Shown: piece by piece, positions 1 through 9,625 of the stretch | Layout of the letters: every line of letters starts with the position of its first letter | Numbering within the stretch: the first letter of the stretch is position 1 | Made by a program: the position numbers and the translations under genes | NCBI RefSeq assembly: GCF_001748245.1 | Contig: NZ_BDFO01000001.1 | Coordinates: 2,093,345-2,157,344, forward strand | Source of the DNA: Oligoflexus tunisiensis | GTDB taxonomy: Bacteria > Bdellovibrionota_B > Oligoflexia > Oligoflexales > Oligoflexaceae | Length of the DNA stretch: 64,000 bases | Reading direction: 5' to 3' | The notes under the pieces: generated by a model | Seen by the model: the letters and a program-made list of their open reading frames with translations, nothing else | What the model was told of the DNA's origin: nothing | The model's database searches: none

Positions 1-2
1 TT

Positions 3-755
3 GGATGGCTTCGAACCGGAGCCGGTATTGGAAAAAATTTTCTTGTGGAAGGGCTCGTCAAATCAGGTTCCCTTGCCCGCTCCTCGCTCGGCGTGATCAT
101 GAACGCCGCCCGCGCGGCCGGTGCTGCCCTTCTTGCGATGGGGCCAGCGGGCTGGGCTGTGGCAGCGGCCGTTGCAGCTGTCGCGGCAGCCGGGATTTAT
201 CTCTGGCGGAACTGGGATGAGATCGGACCAAAGCTGAAGAAAACCTGGGCTGATTTGAAAGCATGGTTTCAGAATCTTTGGACATCGATCGCCAATACCG
301 CAGGCGCCGCCTGGGGCTGGATCGGGGAAAAGCTCAGCATGGATCCAGTGGCCTGGGTGAAGGAAAAGTGGGAACGTTTCCTTGATTTTTTCAAAGGGAT
401 TTACGCGCGAATCAGGCCCTATATCTCAGGGATCTTTCCGTGGATGGAGAATGTCGGATCCGATATCAAAGGCTTTCTCTCAGATGCCGCCACTGCCGGG
501 AAAAGCACCCTTCAAGGCATGTTTGATTACTCAGGATTTAAATATGAGGCGCCGCCGTCCCACGCAATTGAGAAGGCGGCCGGAGCCGCTGCACCCATCA
601 CCCAACGCAATGTGATCACGGTCAACGCCACGATTCATGTGGAGGCCGGTCCGGCAGCACCGGCCCAGGTTGCGAGCAGGATCAAGGGCGAGATTCAGTC
701 GGCATTCCGAAACGTACCGAGCTTTTCATTTCTCGATCCGGTTGTGGTGAGCTGA
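3..755 (+). CDS. Phage tail tape measure protein, C-terminal part (cut by window edge)
   Basis: The frame is open from the left edge, so only the C-terminal ~250 residues are present. A hydrophobic Ala/Gly-rich stretch (roughly residues 20-55 of the visible part) is followed by Trp-rich helical segments (WRNWDEIGPKLKKTW, WEKLSMD-like repeats). This is the usual look of the end of P2- and Mu-like tape measure proteins, which set tail length and sit inside the tail tube. The assignment rests mainly on position: gpU, gpX and gpD homologues follow directly, as in P2-type tail modules. The stop codon overlaps the gpU start by one base (TGATG), so the genes are translationally coupled. Whether the rest of the prophage is intact cannot be seen. 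Confidence 0.75.
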   Translation, partial: GWLRTGAGIGKNFLVEGLVKSGSLARSSLGVIMNAARAAGAALLAMGPAGWAVAAAVAAVAAAGIYLWRNWDEIGPKLKKTWADLKAWFQNLWTSIANTAGAAWGWIGEKLSMDPVAWVKEKWERFLDFFKGIYARIRPYISGIFPWMENVGSDIKGFLSDAATAGKSTLQGMFDYSGFKYEAPPSHAIEKAAGAAAPITQRNVITVNATIHVEAGPAAPAQVASRIKGEIQSAFRNVPSFSFLDPVVVS

Positions 756-1195
756 TGGCATTTGATCCCATTCCGCTCTTTAAAAAAGAGGTCTTTGCAC
801 GTCTCGGGGATTTCAGTTTCGAGCTTCTGACGCTTTCCCCGGAGAAGGTTGAGCGCGAAACGGGCTACAGGTGGGTGAAGCAGGAGCCCATCGGTGCTCT
901 TCCTATTTACCAGTACATCGGTGTCATCGGAAAAGCCGCGGGACCGTCCGAGGACAAACTGACTGTTGCCGGTGTCCTTCATCCGGAATTTTCCGGGCGG
1001 ATCGATCACCTGAAAAGGCTCCGGGACATGGCAGCCATTGGAAAACCGCAGCGGCTCATCTATGCCGACACGGAGATTGGTCAGAACCTTGGACTTTGGA
1101 TCATTCAGAAGATCAAGGAAACGCGCTCCATCTTTTATGGTGACGGTATTCCACGCCGAGTTGAATTCAGCATGGAGCTTGAGTTTTATGGCTGA
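755..1195 (+). CDS. P2 gpU-like phage tail protein
   Basis: A 146-residue protein of the phage P2 gpU family, which caps or terminates the tail tube at its head-proximal end. It has the family pattern: an N-terminal strand with a FSF motif followed by an aromatic Arg/Trp segment (GYRWVKQE), a central LHPEFSGR-like segment, and a C-terminal strand ending in EFSMELEFYG. The normal family length is about 130-160 residues. It overlaps the tape measure gene by one base and the gpX-like gene by eight bases. The order tape measure-U-X-D is common in P2-like prophages. Family is confident; whether the tail still assembles is unknown. Confidence 0.82.
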   Translation: MAFDPIPLFKKEVFARLGDFSFELLTLSPEKVERETGYRWVKQEPIGALPIYQYIGVIGKAAGPSEDKLTVAGVLHPEFSGRIDHLKRLRDMAAIGKPQRLIYADTEIGQNLGLWIIQKIKETRSIFYGDGIPRRVEFSMELEFYG

Positions 1196-1415
1196 ATGGC
1201 AGCTCAAGGACGGCGATGAACTCGACCTCATCTGCTGGAAATACTATGGGGATCTTCCCGGGGCGCTGGAAGCGGTGCTGAGAGCCAATTGGGAGAAGCT
1301 TCATCTATTCGATGACCTTGGAGAGGCAAAGTCCCTCCCAACAGCGGCATTCATAACCCTTCCCGATTTAAAACGTCCAACCGCAGTCACAAATTCCATA
1401 AGGATTTTTGAATGA
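1188..1415 (+). CDS. P2 gpX-like tail protein (LysM-like)
   Basis: A 75-residue protein of the phage tail X family. These small proteins resemble LysM modules and are part of the baseplate/tail end. The start at 1188 is chosen because it gives the family N-terminus (MAEWQLKDGDELDLICWKYYG), overlaps the gpU stop, and avoids an upstream extension read from inside gpU. The motif D-x-L-D-x-I-C-W-x-x-Y-G, followed by a helix with AVLRANW and the LP.....LPD turn, matches LysM-like gpX proteins. Its stop overlaps the start of the gpD-like gene as ATGA. This gene is shorter than the open frame around it. Confidence 0.82.
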   Translation: MAEWQLKDGDELDLICWKYYGDLPGALEAVLRANWEKLHLFDDLGEAKSLPTAAFITLPDLKRPTAVTNSIRIFE

Positions 1416-2389
1416 TTCCAAACTTCCGTATCGAAACCAATGGCAGGGATTTGACCGAGGCAGTCCGCTCGCGGCTTTTAAAATTGACGGTGAAGGATGA
1501 GGCCTCCTGGAAATCTGATGCGATGACCCTGGAACTGATCGACGATGGCATTGAGTGGCCAAAGGCTGGCCAAGAGTTTTCCGTGGCCCTTGGCTATGAC
1601 AACGTCCTGACCAGTGTCGGGCGCTTTGCCACAAAGCATGTCGGTGTTGCCATGGATGGAAAGCGGATCGTCAAGATTGAGGCCGCAGCAATGGAGCAGA
1701 GCTCGTCGCTTAAAAGCCAGCGGGAGCAGTCCTGGGACGGGACCACGCTTGGCGCCATAGCAGAGGAGATTGTACGCCGCAACCAGCTCAAGCCGGCGAT
1801 TTTCGATGAGCTGAAATCCATTGCGATCGAACACGAGGACCAGACTGAGTCCGATCTGGCTTTCCTTTGCCGTCTTGGGCGGCGTCATGATCTGACGGTC
1901 AAAGTCAGCGGTCGCTATCTGATGCTGACTCCTGCCGACAAAAGCGGGGCAAACCCGGATGGCACCATTCCAGTCATTCGCATCGAAAAGCCGATCCGCT
2001 TTGAATATTCAGGCGATCAAACCCAGCGCTACACCGGAGTCCGAGCCTACTGGTACGACAATGAAGCTGGCGAAAAGCGCTATGTCATGTATGGCAAGGA
2101 CGGCGTGGTTCTAGAGCTAGAATACAACAAGATCACGGAAGTGGGCGCGCGCAAAGCGGCTGAGGCAAAGTTCCGTGAGGTCGTGCGCAAAGGGAAAACC
2201 CTCACACTTACAGTTCCTGGCAATGTGCAATTGGCTGCGGAACGAAAAATTGATGTACGCGGCCTGGGACCTGGGATCGATAGCGAGTGGGTTATTAAGA
2301 GCGTCGAGCATTCGATCGACGGCGCCGGTTTTCAGAGCAATCTTGAATGCTCAATAGATGGATCCAGAGATGAGTTATCGAAATTGTAA
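1412..2389 (+). CDS. P2 gpD-like late control/baseplate hub protein
   Basis: A 325-residue member of the phage late control gene D family, structural kin of T4 gp27 and the VgrG N-terminus. It forms the hub at the tail spike. The N-terminus (PNFRIETNGRDLTEAV) is typical, followed by the LTVKDEASWKSDAMTLEL beta segment, a central QTESDLAFLCRLGRRHDLTV motif that is nearly diagnostic, and a C-terminal EWVIKSVEHSID strand. Length is normal. It is the last gene of the tail module. The DNA just after its stop becomes strongly AT-rich and changes coding style. In P2 the D gene is also last in its tail operon. Confidence 0.87.
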   Translation: MIPNFRIETNGRDLTEAVRSRLLKLTVKDEASWKSDAMTLELIDDGIEWPKAGQEFSVALGYDNVLTSVGRFATKHVGVAMDGKRIVKIEAAAMEQSSSLKSQREQSWDGTTLGAIAEEIVRRNQLKPAIFDELKSIAIEHEDQTESDLAFLCRLGRRHDLTVKVSGRYLMLTPADKSGANPDGTIPVIRIEKPIRFEYSGDQTQRYTGVRAYWYDNEAGEKRYVMYGKDGVVLELEYNKITEVGARKAAEAKFREVVRKGKTLTLTVPGNVQLAAERKIDVRGLGPGIDSEWVIKSVEHSIDGAGFQSNLECSIDGSRDELSKL

Positions 2390-2459
2390 ATATGCACAAA
2401 GTATAAATTTTTCTTGAGTAGCAAGATATCAAATTTGTAAACTTGGTGAAGGTTGGATA

Positions 2460-2684
2460 ATGGAATCTGGTAAGAAATTTGGTAGAAGAAACACTGTGCT
2501 CTTTGAAAATCAAATAGATAATATTTCTTCTCGCTACGTATGCTCTGACGAGCTTGCTAAGATTCTTGGCGTTTCTGTGCATGCAATTAGGAAGTGGCGT
2601 AGCCAAGGGAAGATTGTACCAAAAAAATTTGGACGCTCGGTGAGATATGTCGTCGCAGAAGTTGTTGCGACGCTTATCAAATGA
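2460..2684 (+). CDS. Excisionase-like MerR/AlpA-type HTH protein
   Basis: A 74-residue protein with one winged-helix MerR-like domain of the HTH_17/excisionase kind: SDELAKILGVSVHAIRKWRSQGKIVPKKFGRSVRYVVAEV. The last part (GRSVRY..AEV) matches the wing and the final helix entry of AlpA/Xis proteins. A Shine-Dalgarno-like AAGG lies seven bases before the ATG. It sits just before the integrase gene, the usual place for a recombination directionality factor or a small integrase-region regulator. Base composition is AT-rich, like the integrase and unlike the tail genes before it. The exact role (excision or repression) is inferred. Confidence 0.7.
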   Translation: MESGKKFGRRNTVLFENQIDNISSRYVCSDELAKILGVSVHAIRKWRSQGKIVPKKFGRSVRYVVAEVVATLIK

Positions 2685-2694
2685 AGGAATCATC

Positions 2695-3966
2695 ATGCGA
2701 AGCCGAGACGGTAAAGGATCATTTCTAAAGAACCCGAGTGGCACATATAAAGTTCGATTCACTGACGAGCAGAATATTCGACGAAGCATCAATATCAAAA
2801 CGGTAACGGAGCGAGACTTTTTGCTTCGCTGTATTCGCAGGCAGGAAGAACTTGATCAGTGGTTCCCTGGAGAAGCGTCTGCTCAAACATCAGCGGTAAG
2901 TAATTTCAAGGATCTCTCAGAGAAGTTTCTGGATCATCGTGCATCTGTGCGTGAGGTGGCTGAGTCGACCTTGAAAAACTATAGGGCTCAACTCAATCAC
3001 CATATTCTTCCACTCATGGGAACAATAAAAGTAAACGATCTGAGTATTCGAGATATTGAGGCGCTCGCCAAGAAGTTAAAGCAGACGAAGCCAAAAACCC
3101 GACCATATTTAAGCATAAGAAAAGGACTTTTTGACGAAGGTGAGTTCTTGAGCAGCGCCTATCGGCGAGAGATTCTTACTTTAGCATGTACGATCTCAAA
3201 GTTTGGATTTTTGAGAGACTACATGAAGGACAATCCTTTTAAGGCTTTCGAGCTGCCTGAGTGCTGCGATCAGCCATATGATTACTGGCGGCCTGATGAA
3301 GAAGATAAGTTTCTCGATTGGCTTGAAAATGGGGGTTCTTATCAAAAGCCACATAGAAACAAATTAATGGTCGATTACATTCGAGAATGGCAGGTATGGA
3401 ATCACAAGAAAGTTTTTGAAGTGGTCCTGTTTGCTCTCCGGACTGGAATGCGAAAAGGGGAAATTACATCGCTTTCTATGGATCATGTGAGCTTTTCTGA
3501 GAGGTTGATAACAGTTCAGTCAACGTGGAGTTTTAAAGGCAAAAAGCTGAATAACCAAACAAAGAATGGCGGATTCAGGCGCATTGAGATGAACGATGAT
3601 GTGTATGAGATTCTGCTTCAGTACAAAGACAATCCAGGTGACTTCCGACCGTTCTATTCCATCATGCGCAGCCACACAATCAAAAACTTTTCCAAGTTAA
3701 CTAAACTGGCTGGGGTACGTGAGATTCATTTCCATGCATTGAGGCATACCTTTCTCACCAATCTGGCTAACGGAATTGGAATGGATGAACCGGTTGACAT
3801 CATGAAGGTCAAAGAACTGGCAGGGCATTCGGACATTAAGACAACCATGATCTATGTGCACAGTATAGGTGTCAAAAACACAAGCTCTCTGCAGTGGTCT
3901 CGAAAGGAAAGAAAAGCCAATTTAGAAAAAGTAATTCCTATAAAAAGAAAGGAGGCCAAGAGATGA
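2695..3966 (+). CDS. int: Tyrosine-type site-specific integrase
   Basis: A phage-type tyrosine recombinase of 423 residues. A SAM-like core-binding domain lies at about residues 60-150 (STLKNYRAQLNHHILPLMG, typical of Int_SAM_3/5), and the catalytic domain fills the C-terminal half. Visible catalytic residues are Arg in RTGMRKGEI, His-x-x-Arg in HALRHT, a second His in LAGHSDIKTT, and the nucleophile Tyr in MIYVH. I prefer the ATG at 2695 because AAGGA lies seven bases upstream and there is then no overlap with the HTH gene. A longer start at 2647 is possible. The AT-rich composition suggests recent acquisition. The tail end reads toward groEL, so the attachment site should lie in the ~150 bp after its stop. 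Confidence 0.92.
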   Translation: MRSRDGKGSFLKNPSGTYKVRFTDEQNIRRSINIKTVTERDFLLRCIRRQEELDQWFPGEASAQTSAVSNFKDLSEKFLDHRASVREVAESTLKNYRAQLNHHILPLMGTIKVNDLSIRDIEALAKKLKQTKPKTRPYLSIRKGLFDEGEFLSSAYRREILTLACTISKFGFLRDYMKDNPFKAFELPECCDQPYDYWRPDEEDKFLDWLENGGSYQKPHRNKLMVDYIREWQVWNHKKVFEVVLFALRTGMRKGEITSLSMDHVSFSERLITVQSTWSFKGKKLNNQTKNGGFRRIEMNDDVYEILLQYKDNPGDFRPFYSIMRSHTIKNFSKLTKLAGVREIHFHALRHTFLTNLANGIGMDEPVDIMKVKELAGHSDIKTTMIYVHSIGVKNTSSLQWSRKERKANLEKVIPIKRKEAKR

Positions 3967-4041
3967 ACTCCAGCCTCCAATCTGCTTTTCAACCCCAACA
4001 CTGTTCGCTGAAAAATGTTGGAGTTTTGAATTGTCATCGAA

Positions 4042-4074
4042 ACCAGAATTCCCAACTTGGTCCGAAATTCTGGT
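4042..4074. repeat. Inverted repeat at the prophage/groEL boundary, possible attachment region
   Basis: The 157 bp between the integrase stop and the groEL stop hold a perfect 9-bp inverted repeat, ACCAGAATT at 4042-4050 and AATTCTGGT at 4066-4074. An 8-base direct repeat TGGTCCGA also occurs at 4058-4065 and 4071-4078. A second weaker pair, CCAACA at 3995-4000 and TGTTGG at 4016-4021, sits nearer the integrase. There is no T-run after the 9-bp stem, so it is not a standard terminator. Position beside the integrase makes an arm-type or core attachment site plausible. This is inference, since the other prophage end is not in the window. Confidence 0.35.
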
Positions 4075-4123
4075 CCGATTAGGTGTCTAAGGTCAGTAAC
4101 TAAGCGAGATATAAGGCAAAACC

Positions 4124-5821
<1,698 letters not shown>

Positions 5822-6109
5822 TTAAACAAGGACGCCCATAATGTCGTCTTCGCGCAAAATCAGGTGCTCGACGCCATTCACCTTCACTTCAGAACCGGAG
5901 TATTTGCTGATCAGAACGCGATCGCCAACTTTCCACTCAGGCTTCACGACTTCGCCATTTTCCAGACGACGGCCATTGCCAACCGCGATCACTTCCGCTT
6001 CCAGGGGCTTTTCTTTGGCGTTATCAGGGATGATAATGCCGCTGGCAGTCTTTTCCTCAGCTTCAACACGCTTCACGAGGACTCGATCCTGCAATGGTCT
6101 GATTTTCAT
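5822..6109 (-). CDS. groS: Co-chaperonin GroES (10 kDa)
   Basis: A 95-residue co-chaperonin that caps GroEL as a heptamer. The sequence [20 protein letters not shown], the mobile-loop segment [14 protein letters not shown] and the C-terminal [15 protein letters not shown] are typical. An in-frame ORF extends 29 codons further upstream, but I start at 6109 because it gives the normal family length and GGAGGCGAA stands 5-6 bases before the ATG. First gene of groESL. A sigma-70-like promoter lies about 130 bases upstream. No CIRCE repeat (TTAGCACTC-N9-GAGTGCTAA) is seen, so HrcA control is not supported here. Confidence 0.97.
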   Translation of the reverse strand: MKIRPLQDRVLVKRVEAEEKTASGIIIPDNAKEKPLEAEVIAVGNGRRLENGEVVKPEWKVGDRVLISKYSGSEVKVNGVEHLILREDDIMGVLV

Positions 6110-6236
6110 AAAAAATTCGCCTCCAACTCTCGTAATAACACTCGACATTTTGACAGGTTCAAATAAGGCCCCAGCTTCGTTCAGCGACGAAGACATGAGC
6201 GGCCCATGGGCTCAGATCAGCCACTTTTTCGAATGA

Positions 6237-6264
6237 AAAATAAGTATCCTTTTTCAGGTGTCAA
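6237..6264 (-). promoter_or_regulatory. Probable groESL promoter (sigma-70 type)
   Basis: On the minus strand a perfect -35 box TTGACA (6259-6264) is followed after 16 bases by TATTTT (6237-6242). It reads toward groES, leaving a leader of about 120 nt. The -35 also reads CCTTGACAC, close to a heat-shock sigma-32 -35, but no good CCCCAT-like -10 follows at the right distance. Confidence 0.6.
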
Positions 6265-6317
6265 GGGAAGGGCTAAAAAAAAACGTGGCGCGGCGGGATT
6301 ACGTGGGTTACGCGCAC

Positions 6318-7106
6318 TTAGAAGCGTCGCATCGAACGCCCTTCAACGAGTATGGAATCGAAGTTCTCGTAGCGGATATCCTGGAAGTAGTCGCGGATCT
6401 CCTGGATCAGGTGCCTACGGGCGCGTACGGCGGAAGTCGCCTCGGCGAAGTCGATACTCATCGGTGGGGCATTTTTCTCTCGTGGCACGATGACAAGTTT
6501 CAGCTCACCGGCTTCCGGCTCGCCAGAATGGGCGAGGCATATCTGTTGGATGTCTGGCCAGGCATAACGGAAAGTCTTGAAGCGCGTGCTGACTTCGATG
6601 GCGGCGCTCGTGACATTGATCGAACGAATGGTGCGAACGTAGAGGTAAATGATCGCCAGCCAGGGACTGACCACCATCAGCGCAAAAGCCCCGAGCAGCA
6701 GTATGGGTGATTGCACGATCATTTGCCCGTTCATGCGCGTGAGCAGGAGAAAACTCACACAGCCGACGAGACCAATAAAGGACACCGAAACCAAAGTCCG
6801 TGGATAGGCCAGAAAGCGGCGGCCACCACCCGGAAGGGGATCGGTGAAGTAATAATGCTCACGGTCCTCGAGCTGGGCCTTCTGAAAGTAGCGGATCGCG
6901 TCCTCGTCCTCATTATCGATTTCGATGATGCGGCGCCAGAGGGTCTCCTCGTCGTCGAAACGCCCCACGTGCTCAAAAAGGGCGGCTTTCAATTTCAAGG
7001 CTTCCAGGTTTTTAGGACCCAGTTCCAGGAGATCCTCGATGGCCTGATGGGCTTCATCCAGGCGACCCTGTTCAACAATTTTACGAATTTGATTGACGTG
7101 CTTCAT
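6318..7106 (-). CDS. TPR-containing integral membrane protein, unknown function
   Basis: A 262-residue protein in three parts. Residues 1-75 form two to three TPR-like helical pairs (RLDEAHQAIEDLLELGPKN). Two transmembrane helices follow at about 104-123 (TLVSVSFIGLVGCVSFLLL) and 133-155. The C-terminal ~100 residues are soluble and beta-rich, with INVTSAAIEVSTRFKTFRYAW, a pattern seen in bacterial PH-like (bPH) domains that follow paired membrane helices. The ATG at 7106 is preferred over an upstream TTG at 7133, which has its AAGG too close. A hairpin overlaps the ribosome-binding region. It stands alone between groESL and a lipoprotein gene. No enzymatic motif is visible. Confidence 0.72.
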   Translation of the reverse strand: MKHVNQIRKIVEQGRLDEAHQAIEDLLELGPKNLEALKLKAALFEHVGRFDDEETLWRRIIEIDNEDEDAIRYFQKAQLEDREHYYFTDPLPGGGRRFLAYPRTLVSVSFIGLVGCVSFLLLTRMNGQMIVQSPILLLGAFALMVVSPWLAIIYLYVRTIRSINVTSAAIEVSTRFKTFRYAWPDIQQICLAHSGEPEAGELKLVIVPREKNAPPMSIDFAEATSAVRARRHLIQEIRDYFQDIRYENFDSILVEGRSMRRF

Positions 7107-7107
7107 A

Positions 7108-7125
7108 AGGTGCCTATCGGCACCT
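7108..7125 (-). promoter_or_regulatory. Hairpin over the ribosome-binding region of the TPR membrane protein gene
   Basis: A perfect 7-bp stem (AGGTGCC / GGCACCT) with a four-base loop lies one base before the ATG at 7106, read on the minus strand. It would bury the only AGG available for ribosome binding. It may lower or control translation initiation, or it may be incidental. Confidence 0.4.
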
Positions 7126-7165
7126 GGGGGCAATCCTTAAGCGACGCGGCCTGCGCTCAAGTTTT

Positions 7166-7684
7166 TTAGCGCTTGTTCATAAGGGGCGAATAAAACGGCT
7201 TGAATCCGTTTTTGCAAAGCTTCGGAGCCAGGACGAAGGGGGCCTGACCGCAGTGCTGGGGGGTGCATTCATCCAAGGCATAGTATTCCAAGAGATTTTT
7301 GCCGCCTTCGGCCCAGGCCGCACAGTAATGCTGCACCTGGCCTTTGTCGTTTTCCATAAGGATCGCATCGCAGTAACAGGCCTCGGTCGCGGCCGGGGGG
7401 GTGGGGAGGCTGATGCCGGACATTTGAATTTTTTCACAAAGGCCGCTGAAAAGCTGGCCGCAGTCGGCCGGCTTACAGGTCGGGCGGCGCTCGCTGGCCC
7501 AGACCCGGGTGCCCTCGGATGGATTGCTGTTTTCGCCCCAGATCGCGCACAGGGGCTCAGCCTCGGCATTGATCGTCGGACCACAGAGACAAAAATCGTA
7601 GGGCTTTCCCGATTTCTGGCTGGAGGTGGCGCAGCTGATCAGCGCGAAGACGAGCAGAGCCGGGAAGAATTTCAAAAATTGCAT
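7166..7684 (-). CDS. Cys-rich lipoprotein with an internal duplication, unknown function
   Basis: A 172-residue protein with a lipoprotein signal peptide; the lipobox is LISC, with Cys18 as the lipidated residue. The mature part has an internally repeated Cys pattern. Module 1 (about residues 31-87) has FCLCG, then CAIW, then CKPADCGQ, then LC. Module 2 (about 102-160) has CYCD, then CAAW, then CTPQHCGQ, then KLC. So the protein looks like two copies of a ~55-residue module with six cysteines each, probably disulfide-bonded outside the cytoplasm. No known domain recognised. It is separated by about 180 bp from the divergent acyl-CoA ligase gene. Confidence 0.72.
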   Translation of the reverse strand: MQFLKFFPALLVFALISCATSSQKSGKPYDFCLCGPTINAEAEPLCAIWGENSNPSEGTRVWASERRPTCKPADCGQLFSGLCEKIQMSGISLPTPPAATEACYCDAILMENDKGQVQHYCAAWAEGGKNLLEYYALDECTPQHCGQAPFVLAPKLCKNGFKPFYSPLMNKR

Positions 7685-7863
7685 GGTGTTCCTGTGCGAA
7701 AATTTGGCCAGCCCAAAGGCGAACGGACCCTAGTTTAGGGGCATTACTTATGATTGGGAAGCTTATCTTACACGATTTTGACAAAAGCCCTTGTCGGGGA
7801 GGACGCATGTGATAAGAAAGGCTGATCCGTCCACAGAATTCATACTTAAGCAGGGGACTCCCT

Positions 7864-9624
7864 ATGTTCACAAAGATGACTTTGCCCGAGAAATTCTTTC
7901 AACAGGCGCAAACGCGTCTGGATCAGAAGGCATTTTATTATTGCCGCGTGCGCGACGGCAAATGGGTAAGCATGACGTGGAAACGTTACCGTGAAGAGGT
8001 TTCCCTGCTTGCAAGCTGGTTCCAGGCTCAGGGTGTGGAGAAAGGATCCAAGGTTGCGATCCTCTCCGCCAACCGTCCCGAATGGATCATTGCTGACCTT
8101 GCCATACTTTCGATCGGAGCCATTTCCGTGCCGGTTTACGCCACCTCCTCGCAGGCGGACGTGACCTACATTTTGGAACACTCGGGCGCTGACATGCTGG
8201 TCGTTGATCACGTCGATCGCATCCCTTATTTGCAAAAGACCCAATTGAACGGCATCGTCAGCTTTGAGAAGGTCGCTAAAAAGCTGGCGGAACAATTCGT
8301 GACGAAAATCCACGCCCTGCCCACGATCCTGCACGAAACGAAGCAAACCCTCGATGAACCCGTGGCGCTGAGCAACGACGATATCGCGACCATCATCTAC
8401 ACCTCGGGAACGACGGGCAAACCCAAGGGTGTGATTCACTCGCATGGCAATATCGCCGAAGGGATGGCGGCCACCTATGATACCGTGGAACCGCCTGAAG
8501 GCACGGTGGATAGGTTTTTTTCCTTCCTTCCGCTGAGTCACGTCGCCGAACGACAGTTGGTGGAAATCGGTTCCATCATGACCGGTTCCGAGGTGGCGTT
8601 TGCCCGCTCGATTGATACTCTGGGTGAAGATCTGCTGCGCTGCCGCCCGACCGTACTCCTCTGTGTACCGCGTCTTTGGGAAAAGATTTATGAAAAGATT
8701 CAAGCTGGCCTGCTGACAGCGAGTCCGATCAAGCGCACGGTCTTTGCTCTGGCTCGAACGCTGGGTGAGCAAAGAATCGAGGAGGATCGCATCAAACGCG
8801 CCAAGGATCAGAGTATCGGCGGCATTCTTTCGGACGTCCTGGTCGGCAAAAAACTGCGGGCGCGCCTCGGTCTCGATCGCTGCCGGATGCTGGTCACTGG
8901 TGCGGCTCCAACGCGGCCTGAAGTCATGCGTTTCTTCGCGGCATTTGGCATGATGATTCGGGAAGTGTATGGTCTGACGGAAAACCTCTGCCTCGGCGTT
9001 TTGAATGATGCGCATGAATCGGTGATCGGCAGCTGCGGCAAGCCCTTCCCGGGCTGTGAAATTCGTATTGCCGAGGACGGTGAAATTCAATTCCGGGCCC
9101 CTTACATGTTCAAAGGCTATTATAAAAATCCGGAGGCCACGCACGAGGTGCTGTCGGACGACGGCTGGTTTGCGACGGGTGATCTTGGGACCCTCGATAC
9201 CGACGGACGCCTGCGGATCGTGGGTCGTAAAAAGGAGCTCCTGAAAACCTCGGGTGGCAAGTACGTGGCACCGGTGCCCATCGAGGACAGCCTGAAATCG
9301 CACCCCATGGTCAAGGACGCCATGATCATTGGCGACGACAAGAAATACTGCGTGGCCCTGGTCTCTCTGGAAAGCGAGAATGCGAAGTCCCTGGGTGAGG
9401 ATGCGCGCAAGGAGGAGCTGAAAAAGCTTCTCAAGCGTGTGAACGAACCCCTGGCCAGTTACGAATCGATCAAGCGCGTGGGCGTGATGAAGGAATCCTT
9501 CACCGTGGAGAATGGAGCGCTGACACCAACCTTGAAGGTAAAACGCAACGTCGTGGTGAAACAGAAGGAAGAGTTCATCGACCGTCTGTATCGCTCGGAT
9601 GATGTGGTCGTGTACGAGATTTGA
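7864..9624 (+). CDS. Long-chain fatty acid-CoA ligase (FAA1/FadD15 type)
   Basis: A 586-residue AMP-forming ligase that activates fatty acids through an acyl-adenylate to acyl-CoA in the cytoplasm. The P-loop-like motif YTSGTTGKPKG is at about residues 179-189, the YGLTEN motif near 372, and the GWFATGDLGTLDTDG and GRKKELLKTSGGKYV motifs follow near 435-465. A C-terminal Lys in TLKVKRN is the expected adenylation lysine. Length and the GGKYVAP variant point to the long-chain FAA1-like group (COG1022) rather than FadD proper. Start is supported by AGGGG eight bases before the ATG. Exact chain length preference cannot be read. Confidence 0.9.
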   Translation: MFTKMTLPEKFFQQAQTRLDQKAFYYCRVRDGKWVSMTWKRYREEVSLLASWFQAQGVEKGSKVAILSANRPEWIIADLAILSIGAISVPVYATSSQADVTYILEHSGADMLVVDHVDRIPYLQKTQLNGIVSFEKVAKKLAEQFVTKIHALPTILHETKQTLDEPVALSNDDIATIIYTSGTTGKPKGVIHSHGNIAEGMAATYDTVEPPEGTVDRFFSFLPLSHVAERQLVEIGSIMTGSEVAFARSIDTLGEDLLRCRPTVLLCVPRLWEKIYEKIQAGLLTASPIKRTVFALARTLGEQRIEEDRIKRAKDQSIGGILSDVLVGKKLRARLGLDRCRMLVTGAAPTRPEVMRFFAAFGMMIREVYGLTENLCLGVLNDAHESVIGSCGKPFPGCEIRIAEDGEIQFRAPYMFKGYYKNPEATHEVLSDDGWFATGDLGTLDTDGRLRIVGRKKELLKTSGGKYVAPVPIEDSLKSHPMVKDAMIIGDDKKYCVALVSLESENAKSLGEDARKEELKKLLKRVNEPLASYESIKRVGVMKESFTVENGALTPTLKVKRNVVVKQKEEFIDRLYRSDDVVVYEI

Positions 9625-9625
9625 G

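Noticed and set aside
4042..4074. Terminator between integrase and groEL
   Set aside because: The 9-bp inverted repeat has no T-run on either strand.
6110..6240. CIRCE (HrcA) operator before groES
   Set aside because: Searched by eye for TTAGCACTC and its inverted partner in the leader; not found.
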